From: Heterotrichella gracilis
Lineage: Eukaryota > Sar > Xanthophyceae > Tribonematales > Xanthonemataceae
Direction: 5' to 3'
Assembly (NCBI GenBank): GCA_032358255.1
Contig: JAULBX010022187.1
Location: forward strand, 62,001 to 126,000
Length of the DNA stretch: 64,000 bases
Made by a program: the position numbers and the translations under genes. Position 1 is the first letter of the stretch. The number at the start of each line of letters is the position of its first letter. Shown here piece after piece: positions 55,331 through 64,000 of this stretch. The notes below the pieces were generated by a model. The model ran no database searches and was not told where the DNA came from. It saw only the letters and a program-made list of their open reading frames with translations.

Positions 55331-58300
55331 ATGGCGGTGCCTGCCGCTTGGTCAGGACTGGCGCTGGCCTGGGTTCTTCCACCCGCAGGCTGCACCAACA
55401 CAACTTCCACCGATGCCTCACCAGCGGGCCATCCCCAGCAGGGCATGAGCCTTTCTTGGAAGCGCAATGGCGCCTTGCGTACGTGCACATCAATCCTACT
55501 ACCTCCACACCTTCAGACACTACCGCCATGCCACTGCCCGCCGTCCCATGCAGCAATTTGCGATAGCAGCAGGGGCCCCTGCAACAAACACCCACAGACA
55601 TGATATACACCTGCATTTGTTGAACCCTCCACCCAATTGTCTCATTTGATGGTAGGGACATGTGGGCAGGAGGTTCATGCAATCCTCCTATTCCTCCTCC
55701 CCCCACGTTCGGCGCATGTGTTTTTCATTGTTCATTTTCCTTCTTCCCCTGCTGCAGGCAGTGACATGAATACCTTCCCAAATGCCTACACCGCCTTTCA
55801 AATGCGCGTCCAGGAGGCGACCTTGGCGCCGCGGCAGACGGGGGTGAACGTCAGTTCGCTCCCCCACCGCAGGCAGCGCAACAAGTACTATTAAAAACCC
55901 TAAACCCTAAGCCCTCATGCTTGTGGCTACCTTCACAGGCTGCTCAATAGATACAGAAGCGCATGAAAAGAAACCATGCGTTCAAAAACTGTCTGTCCAA
56001 CAACACTGATGCCCTTGGCTGCAGGCCTGTACGTGCTGACCCTCCGGGGGCTGCAGGGAACAACCACCTACACCACGAGGGGCAGGGTGGATGAGGTTGA
56101 CACACGCAAATGGCTCATGGTGGGTGCACAACGTCGCTTTCGTGCAGTGCTGGAGCCCAATTTCCTTGTGTTTTTACCTACTAGGGTATCTGTTGGGGGC
56201 ATGTAGGGTATTAGTATGCTCAATGTGCCGGGTATAAAATTGGGGTACCCATATGTTCAATGCACAGGGAAATATAATATAATTTAGGTACAGTGTTGCG
56301 CGTGCCACCTGCTGGTGGAGGGCTGGCCACCTCTGAAAAGATAAGGACAAATCAACGCAGTGAAACACAGATATAAAGTACTAAAAATCTTAGCCTTAAA
56401 TAGTCTAAACTAAAGTAAGACCTGTTCTGCAAACTTAGAGGATTACAACATATTTCCATAGTCCATAGATGCTCATGCTAGAGCTTGGCGTGTACACGCT
56501 TATATATTGGTGTGTGGGCCACCTCCGCACGAGCTAGCAGGCTTAGGGTGGTCATGTACATGCCTGCGCGCGCCATGCTGCACCTCTTTTAAGTTTCTCA
56601 TTTTCTCATAAAATGAACTCTGCTACGCCATGGAAACCTTGCCGGTGATGTGAGACCTTAACTCGCCTGGCCTCCCGCAGGGTTTCACCTCACTCAACGG
56701 CCACCTTGCCACCATCACCGCCATCCTGCGCACCCACAACACCAGCGACATCGTCTTCCTCCAGCTTGCCGCACAGCCCCTCACACACGCCTACCCCAGC
56801 AAAATGACCTTCAACGTGACGGTCATGAACGGACCTTCCTCCAAGCTGCAGGTGCGCATACCTAGAACCCTACAACCCTACATGCACGCAGCAGGCGGTG
56901 TATTTGCTTGCAGCTTGGTGGGGTATACTTGTGCAATGGAACCCTGAACTTCTTGGCTTGCGTTGATTCATTGGCACTACAAAGGAGGCAAAGACGGGGA
57001 TTGCTAAGGCTGCAGTAAGTAAAAGAGCCTGCTTGCAATGTGCCTGTGCATTTAAATGCTGCTGCCAAGCACAAACTCATGGCCGCATGTGCGCTTTGTT
57101 CAAATCGGCATCCATCCCTCCCTGGCACCAATCCATCATCATCCCTGGCACCCATCCATCATGTCAAAACAAGTGCCACCAGCCAAGAAGCCCCTGGAGC
57201 ACTCCCTGGTATTCCAAACCTGACGTGCCATATCCTACACCCTACTTAAAAACCCTTGCTAACAAACCCTAAACCCTAACCTCACACTCCCGCAGGCCTC
57301 CTACTCTTCACGGGCCACCACTCACCTGTCCACAAATGGCACCTACACAGCCACAGCCAGCGGGCCCCTCAGCACCTTCTACATAGAAACCTGCCATGGG
57401 TGGCCATTCAAGTGAGATCACATGCAAGCACATTGCAGGGGAGGTTGCCTGAGGCACACTCCACCAACCCTGTTTGCTCTTAGTTTGCTCCCTACATGCC
57501 CCATGAACATTGCCGGGCCTTGCGCCCATTTGAGTGCGATTTCATTAATGGCATGCACTGTTTGCTCTTGCTATGACCAGGCAGTCCCATTCAAAATGAC
57601 TGCACCCCCATATTGCAGGTGTGAGTTGCCCAAATCACGTCCCACCCCCTCCTACTCAACATATCGCCACCCAGCGGGATGGCGCCCGACTGTTGGTGTT
57701 GAGCCCACAGCAGGCCGCATGTATCAGCCCATGATCGGCCAGCCCAAACTCGCTCCCTTCAGAAGGACAAATGCAACGCGCTACAGCCAGCAGCCAGCAG
57801 GTAAGGCACAGTGTACTCAATACGCACAATTATACTGTTTTTATAAATCTATTTAATACTTGTGTAAATAAATAATTATATACGCAGCTTGTCCTGAACA
57901 GGCGCGGTGGAGAATTATGCGAAGAGAAGGGCATTGCTGTTGTCCACTGTTTCCCCTACCATATATGTTTGTATACAGGGTATGCGTTTCTGTTAATCCA
58001 GACACCGTGACGGCGCCAGCATGCACGCCAATGCCAACTGGATTGAGAGCGCATCCCTTCACGCCTACATATGCCTCCACCCATCCGCTGTGACATACCT
58101 ACACTTGTTAACCATTGCCTATTGTTGGCCCCTGCAGCGTCCAGTCCCCACACCCATCTACCCGCCACCCCTCTCCACCACCATCCAGCCAAAAAACTTC
58201 CAACACCCGCCACCCCTCCCCATCACAAGCCCAAACACCAATACCCTCCCGGTTTCCGCCCAACGCCGCCACCCCGCCACTCACCTCAACGCCGCAAGCT

Positions 58301-61300
58301 GCAAAATGAACCAGAGGGTTCTGGATTAGAGCCCTTTTTCTCAGATATCCCCCTGCCAAACTCCAAGGGAAGCATTCAGGCTACCACTGGGATCGCAATT
58401 ACCGAAGGTGAGGTTAGGGCTAAGGGTTTGTTTTGGTCATGTGAGGGTTTAATATTGCTGTAGGAGGTGTTACTAGGGCTTTGGTATTACCCATTTGAGG
58501 ATGATTCTGCATGTGCGCCTTGATGTTTACCCTGTTTCAATGCATCTGATGCGCGTTGCACCAAGTTCAGGCCAACAAGCAAACGAGCGCAGCACACTGT
58601 GCCCATCCTATTGCCCAATTACCATAACTAATTTCAACACAACATGCTATTCACATTCCAAGGGCATGCGCCTAACATGCGCCTTGCACATGCGACCCCA
58701 CACAGATGCTCGATGTGCATGAAACGGAAGAGCATGTACAATTGGGTGGTCATGCCCCTGTTTGCACTGGTGGAATGTTGTACACGGCTGCTGATGGGAT
58801 GTGTATGCCTTGGTTGCAGAGGCTGGGAGCATTTTTGCTGGAGTAGTTGGTGAGGGGTTGGATCTGTTTGATATAGCATCCACGGTAGGTGCACATGGGA
58901 TGGATGGATTTGTCACAATTGCTTTACATATTGCCTTAAAAATTGTATTGCACATTTAATCATTAAATGGGGCACATTGCTGGCTGGCGAGAGGTGCTGT
59001 TCATTGGGGGTTAAGGAGAAGAAGGTTAAATAAATTGTGCAGCAGTGCAGTGCTATTATAATTGACCATTGCAGTGCTCAGCCTGTCAGAGCAGTGCCAC
59101 ACTGGCATTCAAACGAGTAAGTCTGCCATGTTCAGGTGTATGACCTTGTCCAACCAGCTCAACCCGATCCTCTGGATGCGCTGTTGGTGGATGTCCAGTC
59201 GCAGCTCCAAACAATATGCACACACATGCCTCATACCAACCTGCACGTGCCTTACATGTATGTGTTCCAACATGAAGGCCAGATTGGCAGTCAATCCAAA
59301 CGGTGTGCACACACATGCCTCATGCACTGTCATGCCAACTTGCACGTGCCTTACTTACATGCGTTCCAACATTAAGGCCAGATTGGCAGTCAATTCTACA
59401 TGCCAGGTGCCAACCAGATCTGCTGTGGCACTGATTATATCACCTTTGCACAGAAGGTGTCAACATAGCTAAATTGCATAACGCTATGTCCCTCCATGTG
59501 GCTCTGAGCCCCTATTAAAGTGCCTCACTATTGTTCTGCCATCATAACACACGTGTGTTTCTCCCGTATGTTCTGGGTCTCCTGTATCATCTTGTACCAA
59601 CCTCGATCCACTAGGGTATATGCGACGAAAGTACCCTGGACAATGAAGCTTGCATGCACTATGCAGAAAGCTTTCACTTGCATTTTAAACGCAGCATTAG
59701 CACTGGAAATTGGTCTACAATTGATACATAGTGCTCTCAACAGCTATTTCAGACTTCAAAAGGTTGTACGTACCCACTTGGAACAGCAAAACAGCCCAAT
59801 TGTCAGCCCCCATACAATAGTGTGCCAAGGCCAATCGTGTGGCACGTCGTGTGGCGCATCGTGGGTTGCAAGCACTTTTGAGCATCGGCGACAACCCTTG
59901 GAGGGGTTTAATTAACGCCCAAGCCTTCCAATTCCCTCTCTTGCAGGCTGTCTCACTATTGCAACTCAGTGAGGCGCAGCTGATTTTGGCCAATGAGAAT
60001 TTGGACGCAGTGAACAACGCCGTCGTGTGCCTGAACACGCAGTACAACGCCATGATGACCATCGCTGGCAGCGGGGACACATTTTACAACAACGGATCCT
60101 GGCAGAGCTGGTGAGCTGTGTAGGGTTTAGGGTTTATGACATTCTTGGGAGCAATGTGCTTGTGTGCAGTCCATGATGCAGGGTTTAGGGTGTAGGGTTT
60201 AGGGTGCAAGAGGTTATCATAGTTTTGTCTCTGAGCCATATACAAGGCTTATATCTTGCTGTGCCAACAGCTTGCAATCAAATTATTAAATGCCAACAGA
60301 TTAAGCATGCACCCCATTCACTGTTAGAATTATGTGTGAAAGATTCAAGGACCAAATATTGCATGACTAATCTGGTTGATTTCTCTCCAAGCAAATTCAT
60401 GAAGTGTGCTTAGGCTCAATCAAGTGGATGGTCAAGGTAATCTCAATGTCTGGGCCAACATGGGGACACTCAACTCAACCATTCTTGGGATCGATGGCAA
60501 CTCAGAATTTCTTCCTGCATACTGGCGCGTGTTTGCTCAGGTACGTATGCACCACACGACAGCATATGCATCGCAGGGCCGTGCATAATTGTGCATTGCA
60601 TCGCACGGCAATTGCGTTGCGTCATGTATGCATTGCATTGCATGGCAGGTGTGCTCACTCCTCCTATGCTGTACCATGTTTGTACCCCTCTTACCCACTT
60701 TTCCCTCTTTTTCCCCCCCTGCTTGGCAAATGATTGAAGATTACTTAGCTGGTATTACCTTAGCTGGTATACCTAATGAGAACTACACACATGATTTTCA
60801 TCCGTTCACTAACAAAACCTTGGTCAGTTGCACCTCAAGAAATGTTGCTCTAGTTCAGTACATGCCTTTGCTCCGTGAATTTGCATGGCATATCATTCCT
60901 CATCTCTCACCCCTTGCTTCCTTCCCTCCCCAGCAAGCCCTCACGCAGTACGGCTCATCCGCCTTTTACTCCACCAACCTCAAGTGGACCTACATCTACA
61001 ACTCCCTGTGCATGGGTGTCAAGATGTTTTCGATAATGATGGCGCTCAATGGAGGTCAGCAGGACCTAGGGTACCAAGCCCAACTAGCGCAACTCAAGGC
61101 TACGCTGCCTATACAGCTGAATGCTGTAGCAAGCCAGTTCACCACCTTGCTGAATGCCAACCCCATGGACCGCTTGGTTGTGTGAGTACCCACGTGCTAG
61201 TACAGCTCCACGGCCCCATGGCACAATATCATGGATCAGCACTAGACCAGCTTTAATTCTGTTGTTGTCAATGCATTTGCTTGCTGTGGCATGTCAGGTG

Positions 61301-63646
61301 CACATCGTCAACGCATTTGCTTGTTGTGCCATGCAAGGTGCACGCTGTGGTTTGATGACATTTGTCCTATATTATAAACACTGTAGAAAGCCACAACCTT
61401 TTATGCCTACAGGAACAACAATGCCCCTGGGAGCCCACCCTACTCTACAATATGGAAAAATTATTACCGTGATTACTATGTGACATCCAATTATTACATG
61501 TTGGGACAAGGAGAGGTAGGCTGGGATGCTTCTTATTATGCATGTCATTTGCTTTTTGGTGCAAGACCACCGTAGTCACACTGCATCTCCTTTTGACAAA
61601 GTATCCTACCAGTATTGCCCGTGCCCATTTTTGGAATGAATGCCATTTATTCATGTACAAATGTTTGTAAATGGATAAAATAAATAGCATGCATCCCAAC
61701 GGGTGGGCACAGGCAATACTCGTAGGATACAATTGGCATCATGTTCATGATGCCAACAGTATAGCCAGCTATAGTGTTGCTGTGACGCGCGACAGCCAAA
61801 CCTGCCATAGCATTTGCTTATACTACTCGGAGTAACTGTGTGCTGACTTGTGTATTTTTGGCTGAGTCCATCCGAATATAGTGTCAGGGGCAGTCCGCCT
61901 ACTTCATTTCATTCATTGTATAGAGGTATGCTGCCACAATCTTGAATGGAGGCTGTACTGATTGCAGGTCCTCACAGGACTAGGCTTCACCCCTGTCCCA
62001 AGTGCCGGCAGTGCCACCATGTTTCTGCAATTCCAATCAGCTAACCTGGTTAACGGAGGAGGTGAGGATCAACGCTGGTGTGGCATGATGTCAACGTCTG
62101 GCCTGACATTAAATATTGTCGTAGCGTGTAATTGGTGTCAACTGTCAGCCAACATGTGGTCTGCAATTCTGATAAATTATTGTACTGTTTAGTGATGCGC
62201 AGCCGCTGCAGCTTACATCCGTAATGGTTGAATCCCTTGTGCACCACCAGGCCCAAAATCTGGACACATACTTTCTTATTCTTTCAAACCTATATAAGTA
62301 CCAAGGGGGGTTAGAATAATCTTACAGAAATACAGGAGTTGCATACATACTGATAAGCTAAACTTGCCTTCCAATATGATGTCCAGCCTAACCATGAATA
62401 TTTCAATCAACTTTAATATTTCAGTCAAAGAATTGGACCGGTCTCAAGAGATAAATAGTGCTGCTATTTGGCTCAAAATGGCTGTGTCCGAATTTGGTTG
62501 AATAAAGCAACTGCGATGCCACCACCTAATAAAACATATTGCGTATGAAGCAATCACTAAATCCAGGACTCCAAAAATTACCCTATGATAGTATGTTGTG
62601 AACTGTGGCCATGCCAATGTTGGCCAAGCTACATATGAGTGCACATAGCTCCACACTTTAACACAAAGTTCACGACAAAGATCTTGTGAATCCTAACATA
62701 TCTATTATTTATTGGAAAGCAACTTGAGAGCCATTGGGTTTGCAGGCAGCTACTCTTTATCAAGTGCCAACGGCTGGTCGACTGTGTCCGGATCAAGTAC
62801 GCCACTGCCTAAATATGTTACTTGATATATGCTGATGACACCTTGCAAGACCCACTAAACTCTAGTTTTTGTCACATTTTGATTATGCAGCATTGCTTGA
62901 GTCAATGCACTGCAATTGCTTTGGCCTTGTTGTGCAGTTTAGCAACCCCTGTCAACATAAGAACGGGATCGGCCTTCAGTGATGACATGTGCACAATTTG
63001 AGTGATGACATATGTGCCTAATGAATGCAATGAATTTCTAGTGCATTGCCTTTTGATGCTTTGAGCAGCAATTCCAATGTGCAGATGCCTACAAAAACCC
63101 GACTCAGTTTGATGCAACTCCGCTCAACCTCCCTACCGGGCAAGTAGCCTAAGTCCCACTCCATAAGCAACCCACACGGTCTTGTATAATTAGCTCAAGT
63201 ACTTGTTCTGTCAAAACTGCGTGTCTGCATGATTTTACCCGTGGAGGAGCACCTCCTTACCCATGTGCTGCCATCATCAACCCTGTGTTTCTCTCCACCT
63301 CGCCTATTGACACCATAAGCTGAGCCACAATAAGGCATGCAATACCTGGATTTATCCATGCATTCATGAGTGTGCAAATGGTACAAGCAGTGTGGAACAG
63401 ACCTCCCGGGCACCGTGTGTATAAGGGTTGACTAGGTTGACTGCTGAACTTTGTTAAGCGCGGGGATGCTTGTAAAAGGTACATATTCATGTGGGTGCGC
63501 AGGTACGTGGCAACAGGAGTGGCCATGATCGCGCACTACTCCTGCCAAAACCGGATCCAATTGGCTCTCCTTGCCACACCCCACACCTTCTCAACAGTGG
63601 ATGGCTCACGGCAACTGGTGCGAATGGCCGACCAAAACTCTCTTAA
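55331..63646 (+). CDS. Large secreted multi-exon protein of unknown family (~17-19 exons)
   Basis: Exons with consistent phases: 55331..55478, 55758..~55853, 56025..56119, 56681..56851, 57296..57411, 57619..57800, 58138..58407, 58820..58884, 59136..(end unclear), perhaps one at 59.6-59.76 kb, 59947..60110, 60414..60540, a short one near 60788-60826, 60934..61181, 61413..61515, 61968..62061, 62746..62796, 63085..63143, 63503..63646 (TAA). N-terminus MAVPAAWSGLALAWVLPPAG is signal-like. The first third looks beta-rich with sequons (LRTHNTSDIVFLQL, STNGTYTATASGPLS). The middle is Pro/His-rich. After EEAGSIFAGVVGEGLDLFDI comes a helix-rich part (SLLQLSEAQLILANENLDAV, KATLPIQLNAVASQFTTLL). The C-terminus is Tyr/Asn-rich then beta-like (VLTGLGFTPVPSAGSATMFL, SYSLSSANGWSTVSGS). 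It could be two genes; the phase-1 join at 58407/58820 argues for one. No family recognised. Confidence 0.55.
59216..59396 (+). repeat. ~90-bp tandem duplication at an exon end
   Basis: Two units containing CACACACATGCCTCAT, TGCACGTGCCTTAC and AGGCCAGATTGGCAGTCAAT, at about 59218-59296 and 59309-59395, right after the exon starting 59136. Confidence 0.75.
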
Positions 63647-64000
63647 AGTTGCTGTGCTTGTTGTGCGGTCTAGCCGCTGGAGGGTCCTTATTTATTCAAA
63701 AGTCATATTGGATGCATAACTGATTTGGTTGATCTTCAAGGTAATTACTTGGAAAGTTCAACATTTAAATGAGTCTGCTATTTATCAGACAGCCGACTTT
63801 TAGGTTGTTTGATGGGATACGTCGTCATTTGCATGTCTTTGCTTCCACCCATATTCAAATGCATCAAAGCATGCAGGCTTCAAGCAGTGGAAGCAGAAGC
63901 GCTGCTATGTGACGTATCATTCAGTTGCAATGATAAATGGAAACATGCAATGCACAATGCCACGTTTTGGAGCTGGTATTCACTGATATTTGATCATTGT
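63647..64000. other. 3' flank at right window edge
   Basis: AT-rich; alternative reading of the last exon in another frame would stop at 63719. Nothing else seen. Confidence 0.5.

Overview
The window looks like nuclear DNA of a green alga. Genes are split by many short-to-medium GT-AG introns, coding regions are GC-rich and intergenic DNA is more AT-rich. Degenerate plant-type telomere repeats (TTTAGGG / CCCTAAA) are scattered through introns and spacers. Stop codons TGA, TAG and TAA are all used as stops, so the genetic code looks standard. All gene models were spliced by eye from reading frame, splice sites and intron phase.

Layout. 1-3022 (-): SLC25A44-type mitochondrial carrier, last exon off the left edge. 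4611-9165 (-): complete 10-exon Ser/Thr kinase, 563 aa. 10504-15194 (+): complete 10-exon FAD-dependent carotene-desaturase-like oxidoreductase, 593 aa. 16.2-17.8 kb (-): unrecognised gene. 19003-20327 (-): FkbM/METTL24-like methyltransferase with signal peptide, 312 aa. 21552-26787 (+): organelle-targeted class II dihydroorotase, 377 aa, whose last intron holds a 134-bp satellite and an assembly gap. 28293-30402 (+): founder-type secreted 14-cysteine protein. 33388-34167 (+): small coiled-coil protein. 36006-38730 (+): TFIIS-N/LEDGF-like domain protein. 40000-49207: cluster of secreted 14-cysteine paralogues on alternating strands. 50436-51845 (-): a related leader exon joined to a cupredoxin-like domain. 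55331-63646 (+): large many-exon secreted protein of unknown family.

The most novel content is the 40-49 kb cluster. It reads as three tandem copies of a divergent two-gene cassette: a short-form gene on minus and a long-insert gene on plus. Copy 1 is intact, copy 2 has one damaged gene, and both genes of copy 3 are damaged. All members share a leader exon, a splice donor context and a conserved 5' element. The same kind of leader exon is reused in front of a cupredoxin-like domain next door.

A second theme is local tandem duplication across exon-intron borders. It occurs in the desaturase-like gene, the dihydroorotase (twice, plus at its stop codon), the 17-kb gene and the first cysteine-rich gene. 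These duplications leave rows of decoy splice sites, usually mixed with telomere-like repeats. A third theme is three short, target-site-duplicated insertions of one non-LTR retroposon tail.

Most genes are housekeeping (transport, pyrimidine synthesis, carotenoid-type redox chemistry, signalling). They do not form a shared pathway; only the cysteine-rich/cupredoxin group looks functionally linked, as secreted or cell-surface proteins.
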